A stretch of DNA of 64,000 bases from Bacteroidetes bacterium HGW-Bacteroidetes-16 (GCA_002840975.1 PHDN01000008.1:89486-153485); one strand, 5' to 3'. Numbered from the stretch's first letter, positions 10,145 through 20,210 are shown. Translations and numbers: made by a program. Notes: generated from the sequence alone by a model not told the origin.

Positions 10145-10367
10145 AAACTGAAAAAAACCTAAAAATGAGGGTGCTTCAGTAAAGGTGAACATTCTCATTC
10201 TCCTTTTTGTTTCATTTACAGGTCTCTATGGTGGCAATATGAATTCACAGAAAGGTCATACCATAACATCACAAATCCGTTGGAATCATGATAAATATCT
10301 TTAACCATTTTTTATTGACAGAATTTTATATCTTTACGGCTCAATCAATCACCAACCATTTGAAGGA

Positions 10368-10589
10368 ATGAAAGGGATATTTAAAGTCATTATTTTAGTG
10401 TTAATTGTTGTTGCCTCAGGCAGTTTTAGTTCATGCTCTAAAAAATCGGCCGGTTTTGCCAGTAGCACCAAACATACAAGTGGTGGATCTTCATACGATC
10501 CTGCGGCAACCAAGGATCGACCCATTAGAAAAAAGTTTATTATCAACCAACAAAGGGGATCCATCCTGGGTCACAAAAAACCACTTTAG
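10368..10589 (+). CDS. Small predicted lipoprotein
   Basis: 73 residues. A basic N-terminus (MKGIFK) and a hydrophobic stretch are followed by the lipobox SFSSC, so the mature, lipid-anchored part starts at about Cys23. That part is only about 50 residues, Ser/Lys-rich and low in complexity. It has no recognisable domain. There is no operon partner: the upstream gene ends 220 bp away and the downstream gene is convergent. Function unknown; it could be a species-level orphan. Confidence 0.55.
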   Translation: MKGIFKVIILVLIVVASGSFSSCSKKSAGFASSTKHTSGGSSYDPAATKDRPIRKKFIINQQRGSILGHKKPL

Positions 10590-10734
10590 TAAGGTTAACT
10601 GAATACCGGATATCCCGACGATCATCAATTTCCTCAATATTAATTGATTATTAATGGTTTGGGTTGCAAAAATAATCGGATAATTTGAAAAGCGGCCAGG
10701 CAGTCAGAGCCACATTTTTATCCGGGTAATTTCG

Positions 10735-10938
10735 TTACCCGCCACTGATCAGGTGAAGAATCTGGACATCATCACCATCCACTACATCAGCCAGGTTATA
10801 TTCTGGTTTTTTAATCAACCGACCATTAATCCTCACCACCATCATCTTAAACGAATAATTCTTTAACTTCAGGATTTCAGAAATAGTAAGTTTTTCAAAA
10901 TCAAAAGATTCGGGTCTGTTGTTTAATATAATGTCCAT
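10735..10938 (-). CDS. thiS: ThiS-like sulfur carrier protein
   Basis: 67-residue ubiquitin-like sulfur carrier ending in the required Gly-Gly (ISGG), with MVVRINGRLI in the middle as in ThiS. The ATG at 10938 lies inside the end of the ThiF-like gene (16-base overlap), which implies translational coupling. A longer reading frame upstream is just that overlap and is not the start. ThiS carries thiocarboxylate sulfur for the thiazole of thiamine. No thiG, thiH, thiC or thiE is nearby, so a role as the MoaD-type carrier for the molybdopterin genes 10-16 kb away cannot be excluded, although the sequence looks more like ThiS. Confidence 0.8.
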   Translation of the reverse strand: MDIILNNRPESFDFEKLTISEILKLKNYSFKMMVVRINGRLIKKPEYNLADVVDGDDVQILHLISGG

Positions 10939-11522
10939 GATGAGTCTTTTAGTAATATTTCCAATACCGTATTGGCCTGCATGTTGGCAACAATTCCAAC
11001 TCTTGGCGCAAGTGGAGGAAGTTGATCTGTGACCTCCCTTTTTTCGTCGCCACAAATATACAGGTAATCTAACTGTCGGCATCCGATTGAATTATTGTCA
11101 CCCCAACCGGCCACTCCCAGACCAATCACAAGAGGTGTTTGTGGCAGTTTGTCAAGAACAGCTTCGATGATCATCTGTTTCATTTCTGCTTTGTCGAAAG
11201 CTTCAACAATGACATCACAATCCTTAAATATTTCGTAAATATTGTTTGAGTCGAGCATCAGGTCATGGGCTGTTACGCGAGTGGTCGGATTAATCAGGTG
11301 GATATTTTGTTGAAGGCAAAGCGATTTTTTTTCTCCAATTTGATGATAAAAAAAGTACTGCCGGTTTAGGTTGCCTTCATCAATAACATCAAAATCGGCT
11401 ATAATAAGTTTGCCAACACCAACTCTGGCCAATGCCACAGCACAATTTGACCCCAAGCCGCCACATCCGGCTACGCCTACCGTTTTGTCCTTAAGCTTCT
11501 CTTTAATCTGACTGAAATTCAT
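10923..11522 (-). CDS. thiF: ThiF/MoeB-family adenylyltransferase (ThiF family 2)
   Basis: 199-residue E1-like enzyme that adenylates the C-terminal glycine of a sulfur carrier. The Rossmann motif GVAGCGGLGSNCAVALARVG is at residues 16-35, followed by DFDVIDEGNLNRQ with the ATP-binding Asp, Asn and Arg. It is shorter than MoeB (about 250 residues) and lacks the zinc Cys pairs, which fits the short ThiF subgroup of anaerobes. It sits directly upstream of, and overlaps, the carrier gene, so the two form an activating pair. The pathway served (thiamine or molybdopterin) is inferred only. Confidence 0.85.
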   Translation of the reverse strand: MNFSQIKEKLKDKTVGVAGCGGLGSNCAVALARVGVGKLIIADFDVIDEGNLNRQYFFYHQIGEKKSLCLQQNIHLINPTTRVTAHDLMLDSNNIYEIFKDCDVIVEAFDKAEMKQMIIEAVLDKLPQTPLVIGLGVAGWGDNNSIGCRQLDYLYICGDEKREVTDQLPPLAPRVGIVANMQANTVLEILLKDSSWTLY

Positions 11523-11585
11523 ACGGTAGCTTTTGTGACAAAAATATGGTTTTTTGCACTATAACAAATGCAGCCATTAATATAT

Positions 11586-11757
11586 GAGTCCGGTCTAAAA
11601 AGGTGAAAACTGAAAATAATTGAAAATCAGTTTTCACCCCTTCCCTAAAGGGAGAACTGATTTTCAGCCACTTCCCCTTTCGGGGATTCCTGCCTGCCGG
11701 TAGGAAGGGAGGGGTAAAAGTGGCTTAAATCTTTCTATTACCTTTTTAGACCGGACT
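11586..11757. mobile_element. MITE-like element with terminal inverted repeats
   Basis: The ends form an inverted repeat of about 19 bases (GAGTCCGGTCTAAAAAGGT at the left; its complement at 11740-11757 lacks only the outermost base). The 172-bp element is flanked by AATATAT on both sides (11579-11585 and 11758-11764), consistent with a 7-bp target duplication, though the flank is itself near-palindromic. The interior holds further hairpins (CAGTTTTC/GAAAACTG type and CCTAAAGGG) and no reading frame. It resembles a non-autonomous transposon remnant. A second element of similar build lies at 26269-26409. Confidence 0.6.
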
Positions 11758-11808
11758 AATATATCCAATTTATAGGGAAGACAGGATATTGTTTTAGACC
11801 CCGCCACA

Positions 11809-13896
11809 CTATTTTCTCAATATCCTGAGGGCATTAAAAATCGCGATTAACGCAACACCCATATCTCCGAAAACAGCCTCCCACATGGTTGCAATCCCGA
11901 ATACGCCCAGCAATATGAATAGCAGTTTCACGCCCATGGCAAAGTAAATATTCTGCCAGACAATGTTACGTGTTGATTTTGCAACATCAATGGCCAGGGC
12001 AACTTTGGAAGGTGAATCGGTCATCAACACCACATCGGCAGTCTCGATTGCCGCATCGGAACCAAGCGCTCCCATGGCTATTCCAACATCCGCGCGGGCA
12101 AGTACGGGTGCATCGTTAATTCCGTCGCCAACAAAAGCCACTTTGCCCTTTTTGTTTTCTGCAATTATCTGTTCGATGTGATTTACTTTATCTTCAGGTA
12201 GCAATTCGGGGTAAAACCGGTCAATTCCTAATTTTTCCGCAAATGCCCGGGCGGCAAATTTATTATCGCCAGTCAGCATGACCGTTTGAATATTTTTGGC
12301 TTTTAATTTTTCAATCGCTTCAAGAGCATCGTCTTTCAAGCGGTCGGAAATAATGATATAGCCGGCATAAATGCGATCAATAGCGACATGAATTACCGTT
12401 CCATCAACCTGACAAACCGGATGTTCAATGTTTTCCTTATGCAATAGCTTATCATTGCCGGCAAGAATGGCTTTGCCGGAAACAACAGCCTTAATGCCAT
12501 GCCCCGATATTTCTTCGGTTTGTGTGATTTTGGATGTGTCAATTTTGTTCTTGTAGGCTTCCAGAATAGATTGTGCGACCGGATGATTCGAGTTAAATTC
12601 TGAATATGCTGCATATTCCAATATTTCTTCTTTCGAAAAGCCGTTTGAAGTAACAACCTCCGAAACCTTGAATTCGCCCTTTGTGAGTGTGCCTGTTTTA
12701 TCAAAAACCACGGTGGTTATCCGGGTCAGAGCATCCAGAAAGTTAGAGCCTTTCACCAGAATCCCTTTTCGTGATGCCAAACCAATGCCTCCAAAATAAC
12801 CCAGAGGAATACTGATAACCAACGCACAGGGGCATGAAATAACCAACACGACCAAGGCACGGTAAATCCATTCGTCGAATGTTTGTCCGCTAAATATAAG
12901 GGGTGGCAAAATAGCCACCAGAAAAGCGCCAATCACCACTATCGGAGTATAATACCTTGCAAAAGTGGTAATGAATTTTTCCGTTTCTGCTTTTTGCGAT
13001 GTAGCATTCTCTACCAATTGGAGGATTCTGGATACCGATGACTCTCCAAATACTTTATTGACTTTAATGGTCAATAAACCCGATTGATTGATCATTCCTG
13101 CCATCACATCATCTGTTACTTTTACCCTTCTCAGAACACTTTCTCCTGTCAGAGCAGCAGTGTCAACAAACGAAGTCCCTTCGAGTATTGTTCCATCGAG
13201 GGGTATTTTTTCACCCGCCCTGACAATGATAAGTTCGCCAACCTTTACCACATCGGGGGAAACCTTTAGAATTTCATTGTTGGACTTCAGATTGGCGTAA
13301 TCGGGCCTGATTTCAAGCAGAGATTTGATTGATTTGCGGGAACGCCCGACAGCAATATCCTGAAATAATTCACCCGTCACATAAAATAGCATCACCGCGA
13401 CTGCTTCGGGCATTTGATGAATTGCAAAAGCCCCGAGTGTAGCAATCGCCATTAAAAACTGTTCATTAAAAACCTGCCCCCTGATGATGTTTTTTACTGC
13501 CGATGAAAGCACCCCCCAGCCGACAATGAGGTAAGCTGTTCCGAACACTAAAAATTCAGCAATATGAAAGGGTGTATTACGGATTTCTTCTTCGAACACC
13601 AATCCGGCGATCAACAATAGAAGCCCTGAAGCTGCTTTAATAATGGTCCATTTGTTTTCAGCGAGTTCGCTGGTTGAAACCAATGTCTTGGGTTGATCAA
13701 TGTGTTCTACCACAACTTCCGGCTCTATCTCTTTAATGCGGGCCTTTACCTTTTCAAGGTTGCCGGTGTCAATGGTCATGGTGGCATTCGCAAAATTCAC
13801 CGTTACAAATTTTACTTCATCCAGCTTCGCCAGGCTGCTTTCAATTTTCGAAGCACAAGAAGCACAATCTAAATTTTTAAGTTGATATTTTTTCAT
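11809..13896 (-). CDS. Heavy-metal P1B-type ATPase, Zn/Cd/Pb class
   Basis: 695-residue inner-membrane exporter. An N-terminal heavy-metal-associated domain carries CASC at 11-14. Then come membrane helices, the TGES actuator loop at 250-253, the ion-site motif SCPCALV (Cys355, Cys357), the phosphorylation site DKTGTLT (Asp399) and GDGINDAP. The last helix carries GDMGVAL, the DxG motif typical of Zn/Cd/Pb (ZntA/CadA) transporters rather than copper pumps. I use the ATG at 13896 (MKKYQLKNLDCASC); an upstream in-frame start adds 14 unlike residues. It is the last gene of the metal efflux set. Confidence 0.93.
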   Translation of the reverse strand: MKKYQLKNLDCASCASKIESSLAKLDEVKFVTVNFANATMTIDTGNLEKVKARIKEIEPEVVVEHIDQPKTLVSTSELAENKWTIIKAASGLLLLIAGLVFEEEIRNTPFHIAEFLVFGTAYLIVGWGVLSSAVKNIIRGQVFNEQFLMAIATLGAFAIHQMPEAVAVMLFYVTGELFQDIAVGRSRKSIKSLLEIRPDYANLKSNNEILKVSPDVVKVGELIIVRAGEKIPLDGTILEGTSFVDTAALTGESVLRRVKVTDDVMAGMINQSGLLTIKVNKVFGESSVSRILQLVENATSQKAETEKFITTFARYYTPIVVIGAFLVAILPPLIFSGQTFDEWIYRALVVLVISCPCALVISIPLGYFGGIGLASRKGILVKGSNFLDALTRITTVVFDKTGTLTKGEFKVSEVVTSNGFSKEEILEYAAYSEFNSNHPVAQSILEAYKNKIDTSKITQTEEISGHGIKAVVSGKAILAGNDKLLHKENIEHPVCQVDGTVIHVAIDRIYAGYIIISDRLKDDALEAIEKLKAKNIQTVMLTGDNKFAARAFAEKLGIDRFYPELLPEDKVNHIEQIIAENKKGKVAFVGDGINDAPVLARADVGIAMGALGSDAAIETADVVLMTDSPSKVALAIDVAKSTRNIVWQNIYFAMGVKLLFILLGVFGIATMWEAVFGDMGVALIAIFNALRILRK

Positions 13897-14088
13897 TTCA
13901 ACGGTATTTATTGCCTTTTCAGGCACACAAAAAAACAATGATAGTCAATGAATTAACGACAGCCCTACAAACCGGGCAGTAGTTAAATGAAAATCAATTT
14001 GACACATTTTCCAAACCAATACTTACTTTAGTTGGTTTTTCAAAAACTTTAATTTCATTCATGGTTTTATTCTTAAACTGTTTTAAAA

Positions 14089-15276
14089 CTAACAAGCCAT
14101 TTCACCGGCATTCTTCTTTGCAGAAAGAAGGTGATATGCTCCTTTAATTACAACCCTGGCTACATTGATGTCGAATCCTTCGGGAAGGGTAATCTCCGTG
14201 TAACCTGATGCAGAAACCCCTTTTCTAACCTCGACAATCAGATATTCTGTCATGGCATTACCATCTTCGTCCTTTTCTTTTTCAAACACAAAAATATAAT
14301 CCTTGTCATCGAAACTGACTACGGCCTCCGAAGGAAGGGCCGTTACTTTTATGTCTGATTCTTCGATTAATGCATTTACATACATCCCGGGCAGAATATT
14401 TTTGCAGGAGCCTAAAACGGTTCCGTAAACTCTGAAAGTCATGTCGTCACTGACAGATTTCCCTGTTTGAGAAATCAAAGCTTCATGAACGTCGGTTTCA
14501 TTGTTTATGAAGAACTTTATTTTCTGACCCGCTGCCACCTTGTCAGCATCCTTTTCAAAGAGTGTAAGTTCAAGAAAAAGTTGATCGCTGTTTACAATTT
14601 CAAACAGGATGTCGGTTGGCGAAACATACTTCCCGATATTTACATTAACGGCTTTCAGAAAACCACTGATAGGGGATACAAGATTGACTTGATTGCTGAT
14701 GTTGTCTTCACTGAGCAGATCAGGATTAATGCCAATCAGAAACAACTTTTGTTCCAGCGATTTTACCAATACCTTGAGGTTTTTATACTCTACTGTAACC
14801 CGTTGAACATTTTTTTCTGAATAAACATCATCTTTGTACAACTCAGTATGACGTTTGTATTCTGCTTCTGCAAATACCAGTTTGTTTTTTGCTTCAAGAT
14901 AATTCTGTTGAATATCAACGAAATCCTGATTTTCTACTATAGCAAGCGTTTGCCCTTTTTTAACCGCATTACCTGGTACCAGATTTGTATTTTTAATAAA
15001 ACCGCCCAAAGGCATACACACCGTAGCTTGGTTTTGCGGTGCAACGGAAATAATTCCATTGACTTTGATGGTACTACTTACTGATCGCATCTCAACTGAA
15101 CCAGTCTGAATGCCTGCAAGTTGAATCTGATCATCACGCAGTTCAACAATATTTTCCGGAAGGATTTCTACTTCTTCTACCTCTGCAACCGGCTTGCTGT
15201 CACCATTTATGCAAGAGCTTAATGATAGGATGAGGCTCAGAACAATTATTGTTATTTTGAAACTTACTTTTGTCAT
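14089..15276 (-). CDS. CzcB/CusB-type periplasmic adaptor of an RND metal efflux pump
   Basis: 395-residue membrane fusion protein. It is a lipoprotein, with lipobox LSLSSC at about residue 22, so it is anchored in the membrane facing the periplasm. Order: beta-barrel/lipoyl half (VNGIISVAPQNQATVCMPLG), an alpha-helical hairpin (NYLEAKNKLVFAEAEYKRH), the second lipoyl half (LVSPISGFLKAVNVNIG) and a beta-barrel. The C-terminus ends AGEMAC. It links the inner-membrane CzcA part to the TolC-like part, both encoded by the gene 12 bp upstream. Confidence 0.9.
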   Translation of the reverse strand: MTKVSFKITIIVLSLILSLSSCINGDSKPVAEVEEVEILPENIVELRDDQIQLAGIQTGSVEMRSVSSTIKVNGIISVAPQNQATVCMPLGGFIKNTNLVPGNAVKKGQTLAIVENQDFVDIQQNYLEAKNKLVFAEAEYKRHTELYKDDVYSEKNVQRVTVEYKNLKVLVKSLEQKLFLIGINPDLLSEDNISNQVNLVSPISGFLKAVNVNIGKYVSPTDILFEIVNSDQLFLELTLFEKDADKVAAGQKIKFFINNETDVHEALISQTGKSVSDDMTFRVYGTVLGSCKNILPGMYVNALIEESDIKVTALPSEAVVSFDDKDYIFVFEKEKDEDGNAMTEYLIVEVRKGVSASGYTEITLPEGFDINVARVVIKGAYHLLSAKKNAGEMAC

Positions 15277-15288
15277 GATTTTTATTGT

Positions 15289-18200
15289 TTAAAATATTTT
15301 ACCCGTTATATAATCAATTGAAATGATGGTTTGATTGTAATTATTTATTGCATCGAGATAGTTTTGCTTTATACTTAATGCACGGTTTAGATTCACAATG
15401 TAATCGAGATAATCCATTGCCCCGGACTTATAACTGCGAGTGGCCTGTTCGATAATGATATTGGCTTCGGGAATGGCTTGATCTTCGTAATAGTTCACAC
15501 TGTTGTTAAATTTGGCGTATTCGCCCATCAATGAGCGGTATTTGCCTGAAAGCGATTTGGAATAATATTCAGCATTCGTTTGTGCAACCTGCGTTCTCAA
15601 TTTGGCTGCCTTTATTTTGGATGTGTAGGGCACGAACCACAATGGAATGGTAATCCCGGCCTGAATACCAGTGAGTCTGTCGCCGGTACCGAAGGTTCGA
15701 GGAACGCCGTTTATCTCCTGAACACCTTGCATGGATTGATTGAAATAACCAAGGCTTAAATCAGGGAACATGCGGCTTCGCTCCAAATCTTTTTCGACTT
15801 GTGAAATTTCGACCTGTTGTAGTACATATCCTGCCGAAGGATTTGCTGTCAATGCCAGGCTGTCGGTTACCTGATAAAAATCGATCATTTTTATCAGGGT
15901 ATCTTTTGGAGATAATACAGATTCAGTGTTTAAAAGGGTTTGCAGCTTATGATTCAGGATAGTCAAATCCGCTGTTACCTGTTGCAAATGGTTCTTCACT
16001 TCGAGGCTTTGCGAACGGGCGTTAATCATTTCGAGCTGGTTTGTTTCGCCTGATTTGGCCCTGAGTTCGGCTGCCCTGAAAAACCCTGAATATAAACTAT
16101 CCTGATAGACGAATAATTTCTGTTTCGCATCCAAATAGATCAGCTGCCAGTAAACCTGTTTTACCTGCGTGGCAATTTCAAGTTGTGAAGTTTTTAACTC
16201 CCACTCACTGCTTTTGATATTGGCCTTTGCCAGTTTATTTTGGTTAACATACACGGTTGGAAAGGCAATGGACTGAGACAGGGTAAAACTATTGTCGTTG
16301 CTGTACGAGTTAAACTGTCCGTATTGCGCGTCAATGGCGGTTTTGGGAAGATCCCACGAGGCACCTTTCAATGCCTTCTGAATTTCAACATCATAAGCAG
16401 ATGAGCGTACGGCCAAATTGCTGTCCAATGCCATTTGAATTGCTTTCTGCAGATTAATGACTCCTGGCTGTTGGCCGTTTACGGTACTAAAAATGGTTGT
16501 TGCACCAAATAACAGGAGAATGGACACCAGTTTTCTTGCCGACTGTTTTTTAAATCTGAATTTGAAATTCGTTGTGGAAAAGAAAATGTAAAATACCGGA
16601 AGTATTACCAATGTTAGAAAAGTCGCGGTGATAAGTCCGCCGATTACAACAGTTGCCAATGGTTTTTGTACTTCAGCACCGGCTGATGTTGATAAAGCCA
16701 TCGGAAGAAATCCAAGTGAAGCCACTGCAGCGGTCATGATTACCGGGCGCATTCTGGTTTGGATACCTTTCAATACACGCTCTGTTATGTTCGTAACTCC
16801 TGCTTTTTCGAGCCTGTTAAACTCCGCAATCAATACGATTCCGTTAAGAACGGCCACACCAAAAAGCGCAATAAAACCAACGCCTGCCGAAATTGAGAAG
16901 TTCATTCCACGAAGCCATAGGGCAAAAATTCCGCCGATAGCCGACATGGGAACTGCAGTAAAGATTAAAAGTGATTGGTTTATTGAATTAAAAGCAAAGT
17001 AGAGCAAAACGAATATCAACAGCAGCGCAACAGGAACTGCAATGGAGAGCCTTTTCTGAGCGGCCTCAAGTTTTTCAAACTCGCCTCCATATGAGATATA
17101 ATAACCGGTGGGCAGTTGAATTTTTTCATTTTTCTGAACCTTCACATCATTGATTACACTTTGCATGTCCCGGTTACGAACATTGAATCCGATTGTTATT
17201 CTTCTTTTAGTGTTTTCCCTTGAAACCTGTGCCGGTCCAGATTTAATTGAGATGTCAGCCACCTGGTCAAATGGTATCTGGCGTCCGTTGGCAAGAGCAA
17301 CGGTCAGATTCTTTACATCATCAATGTTTTGTCTGTAATCTTTGTCCAGACGAACGACCAATCCAAATCGTTTTTCTTCATCAAATACTATACCTGCCTG
17401 GCTACCTGCAAAAGCAGCACGCAATACCTGGTTTACATCCTCAACAGAAAGGCCATATTGTGCCAACCGGTCACGGTTGTATTCTACCTGAATCTGAGCA
17501 AGACCTGTAACTTTTTCTACATTTATATCCTCTACTCCTTCAATTGATTGAATCATGTTTTCGATGTTAGCAGCTTTTTCAGAAAGTACAGTTAAGTCAT
17601 CGCCAAAAATTTTAACCGCAATATCCTGTTTTGAACCGGTCATTAATTCGTTAAAACGCATCGCGATAGGTTGCTGAAATGAAAATTTAACACCTGCCAG
17701 GGGGATCAAACTTGTTTCCATTTTAGCTACAAGCTCTTCACGTGTAGTAGCCGAAACCCATTCGCTTTTGTCTTTAAGTGTGATGATATAATCTCCTGTC
17801 TCCATGGGAGTAGGGTCTGTTGGTATCTCACCGGCTCCAATTTTACATACTACATGCTTTATCTCAGGGAAATTGGCAATCAAAATTTTATTTGCCTTAA
17901 TCACTTCATTCACCGAGTTGGTCAACGATCCACCCTGAAGTGTTATTACACTTGCAGCAAGGTCGCCTTCTTCTAACTGAGGAATAAATTCACCTCCCAA
18001 ACGGCTGAATAATAGCAGACTGAACATAAATAAAGCAATTGCTGAAACAGAGACAAGAAGTTTTCTTTTTAGTGCAAACTTAATCAAGGGATTAAATATC
18101 CGATGTATCCAATTCATTAACCTGTCAGAAAAATTTGGTTTGTGGTCTGTGTCTTTGCTTAGGAACAGGGCGGCGGCCATTGGAACATAGGTCAATGACA

Positions 18201-19680
18201 GAATTGCAGCCCCCAAAAGAGCAAATGTAACTACCTGTGCCATTGGGCGGAACATTTTTCCTTCTATGCCTATAAGTGCCATGATCGGTAGATAAACAAT
18301 CAATATTATTACCTGCCCGAACGTTGCTGAACTCATCATCCTTTTTGCCGAATCAAGTACATTTTCATCCATCTGTTTCTGATTGAGCCGTATAATACCG
18401 GGATGGTGATGTTTACTCATCGAAATTCGATAAACAACACTCTCGACAATAATTACAGCTCCATCAACAATAAGTCCGAAGTCAAGGGCCCCGAGACTCA
18501 TCAGGTTACCTGAAACCCCAAATATTCTCATCATTGAAACGGCGAATAGCATTGAAAGTGGGATGACGGAGGCGACAATAAGACCTGCACGCATATTCCC
18601 AAGCAATAATACCAAAACGAAAATGACAATCAGTGCCCCTTCAAGAAGGTTCTTTGAAACAGTGCCTATGGCACGACCAACGAGATCGGAGCGATTCAGA
18701 AACGGTTCAATTGTTACCTCGGGTGGTAATGACTTTTGTATTGATTCAATGCGGGTTTCCACGTTCGCAATAACTTCGTGTGCATTTGCGCCCTTAAGCA
18801 TCATTACCACACCACCGACGGCTTCTGTTGTATCAACGATGAATGCGCCATACCTGGTTGCACTTCCATACTGAACTGTTGAAATGTCCCTGATAAGTAC
18901 CGGAACTCCTGAATTGGTAGTCTTAACAACTATCTTTTCTATATCTTCAAGAGTTTTAACCAATCCTATGCCCCTGATGAAGTAGGCAGTTGGATTTTTA
19001 TCGATATAGGCACTCCCGGTATTTTCATTGTTTCTTTCCAGGGAATTAAAAATATCGGTTAATGTTAGGTTCATAGCTCTTAGTTTTTCCGGATTCACAG
19101 CTACTTCATATTGTTTGACAAATCCTCCATAACTATTAATGTCAGCTACTCCAACTGTCCCAAGCATCTCGCGGCGCACCACCCAATCCTGAAGAGTCCT
19201 GAGTTTCATAGGATTGAACTCTTTTTCATGGCCTTTTTCCACTGACAAATGATATTGATATATCTCACCCAAGCCTGTGGATATTGGTGCAAGTGAGATT
19301 TTTGCCAGTCCCGCTGGAATGGATTCCTCTGCTTCTTTTAATCGTTCAGTTAATTGTTGCCTTGCCCAGTAAATATCAACACCATCTTCAAATACCACAG
19401 TAATTACTGACAACCCCAGCCTTGATATGGATCGGAGTTCGATAATGTTCGGAATATTGGCAACAGCCACTTCGATGGGTGCTGTTATGAAACTTTCCAC
19501 CTCCTGCACAGCCAATGATGGTGACTGAGAAATAACCTGAACCTGATTATTTGTAATGTCGGGTATGGCATCTATTGGCAATTTAGATAGTGAGTATCCT
19601 CCCCAACCAATTAAAGCCACTATGAATAACCCAACAATGAATTTATTCTTTACTGAGAAACTAATAATGCGTTCTATCAT
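15289..19680 (-). CDS. CzcA-type RND metal efflux pump fused to a TolC/CzcC-like outer-membrane factor
   Basis: 1463 residues. Residues 1 to about 1040 form a full heavy-metal RND transporter. The TM4 signature DFGLIVDGAVIIVES contains the DFGx3DGAx4E pattern associated with divalent Zn/Co/Cd export, not copper. After the last transporter helix there is a linker (KFRFKKQSARK), a signal-like hydrophobic stretch (LVSILLLFGATTIF, near 1055) and then about 400 residues of TolC-family outer-membrane efflux protein with its helical repeats. The fusion is known from other Bacteroidota. Its C-terminal part must be exported across the membrane, so the internal hydrophobic stretch probably acts as a signal sequence, perhaps with cleavage. 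It is 12 bp upstream of the adaptor gene. Confidence 0.93.
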   Translation of the reverse strand: MIERIISFSVKNKFIVGLFIVALIGWGGYSLSKLPIDAIPDITNNQVQVISQSPSLAVQEVESFITAPIEVAVANIPNIIELRSISRLGLSVITVVFEDGVDIYWARQQLTERLKEAEESIPAGLAKISLAPISTGLGEIYQYHLSVEKGHEKEFNPMKLRTLQDWVVRREMLGTVGVADINSYGGFVKQYEVAVNPEKLRAMNLTLTDIFNSLERNNENTGSAYIDKNPTAYFIRGIGLVKTLEDIEKIVVKTTNSGVPVLIRDISTVQYGSATRYGAFIVDTTEAVGGVVMMLKGANAHEVIANVETRIESIQKSLPPEVTIEPFLNRSDLVGRAIGTVSKNLLEGALIVIFVLVLLLGNMRAGLIVASVIPLSMLFAVSMMRIFGVSGNLMSLGALDFGLIVDGAVIIVESVVYRISMSKHHHPGIIRLNQKQMDENVLDSAKRMMSSATFGQVIILIVYLPIMALIGIEGKMFRPMAQVVTFALLGAAILSLTYVPMAAALFLSKDTDHKPNFSDRLMNWIHRIFNPLIKFALKRKLLVSVSAIALFMFSLLLFSRLGGEFIPQLEEGDLAASVITLQGGSLTNSVNEVIKANKILIANFPEIKHVVCKIGAGEIPTDPTPMETGDYIITLKDKSEWVSATTREELVAKMETSLIPLAGVKFSFQQPIAMRFNELMTGSKQDIAVKIFGDDLTVLSEKAANIENMIQSIEGVEDINVEKVTGLAQIQVEYNRDRLAQYGLSVEDVNQVLRAAFAGSQAGIVFDEEKRFGLVVRLDKDYRQNIDDVKNLTVALANGRQIPFDQVADISIKSGPAQVSRENTKRRITIGFNVRNRDMQSVINDVKVQKNEKIQLPTGYYISYGGEFEKLEAAQKRLSIAVPVALLLIFVLLYFAFNSINQSLLIFTAVPMSAIGGIFALWLRGMNFSISAGVGFIALFGVAVLNGIVLIAEFNRLEKAGVTNITERVLKGIQTRMRPVIMTAAVASLGFLPMALSTSAGAEVQKPLATVVIGGLITATFLTLVILPVFYIFFSTTNFKFRFKKQSARKLVSILLLFGATTIFSTVNGQQPGVINLQKAIQMALDSNLAVRSSAYDVEIQKALKGASWDLPKTAIDAQYGQFNSYSNDNSFTLSQSIAFPTVYVNQNKLAKANIKSSEWELKTSQLEIATQVKQVYWQLIYLDAKQKLFVYQDSLYSGFFRAAELRAKSGETNQLEMINARSQSLEVKNHLQQVTADLTILNHKLQTLLNTESVLSPKDTLIKMIDFYQVTDSLALTANPSAGYVLQQVEISQVEKDLERSRMFPDLSLGYFNQSMQGVQEINGVPRTFGTGDRLTGIQAGITIPLWFVPYTSKIKAAKLRTQVAQTNAEYYSKSLSGKYRSLMGEYAKFNNSVNYYEDQAIPEANIIIEQATRSYKSGAMDYLDYIVNLNRALSIKQNYLDAINNYNQTIISIDYITGKIF

Positions 19681-19847
19681 AATGTATTATTTAACTTATT
19701 ATTAATAAAGCTCTTCGCTTTTTATGTTTCTTTTTGAATACATAAAAAAATGGTCAACGAAAAGACACGATGCAAGATTACTTGCCACTAACTTGAACTT
19801 GATACAAGTCAGTGGAAGTTTGCTTCACCTTTAGGTATTAAAAGAAA

Positions 19848-20153
19848 TTAAAATTTAGGGGGTCTCAGAAAATCAAACAGTTCTATGCTTTTAAAAGCTG
19901 GAGAGAATTCAGTATAACTTATTTTCAATACAACAGCAGTATATGTAGCTGACATGCTCGAGAAGTACACGTTTGATTGGCAACAGTTACAGGCGCAAAA
20001 TGGGGAGCAATGATCTGAATCACTGTGATGATTTCCAGCTGCATCCTTTGATATCTCAATCTTTTGCAATGTATTATCTTGTGGCCCATCAATGCAGGGA
20101 ATTGCAGTAAGAGCCAAAACAACAAAAGATAACAGGTATGCCAAAAGTTTCAT
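19848..20153 (-). CDS. Small exported His/Cys-rich protein (DUF6660-like) of the efflux operon
   Basis: 101 residues with an N-terminal signal or anchor (MKLLAYLLSFVVLALTAIPC). A metal-ligand-rich segment follows, with a His-Ser-Asp-His stretch and CSPFCACNCC near residues 45-60, then a tail ending LFDFLRPPKF. I recall proteins of this shape at the head of czc/cus operons in Bacteroidota. A periplasmic metal chaperone or sensor role is an inference from the ligands and the position, 167 bp before czcA and 57 bp after the Fur-family gene. Confidence 0.7.
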   Translation of the reverse strand: MKLLAYLLSFVVLALTAIPCIDGPQDNTLQKIEISKDAAGNHHSDSDHCSPFCACNCCQSNVYFSSMSATYTAVVLKISYTEFSPAFKSIELFDFLRPPKF

Positions 20154-20210
20154 CTGATATTTTTATTGGCAAATGTAGAGAAAAGTTGATGCAATTGAGT
20201 TGCAAAGTTG

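Noticed and set aside
10723..10741. Hairpin CGGGTAA/TTACCCG at the thiS stop codon as terminator
   Set aside because: The stem overlaps the stop codon and no U-tract follows on the minus strand.
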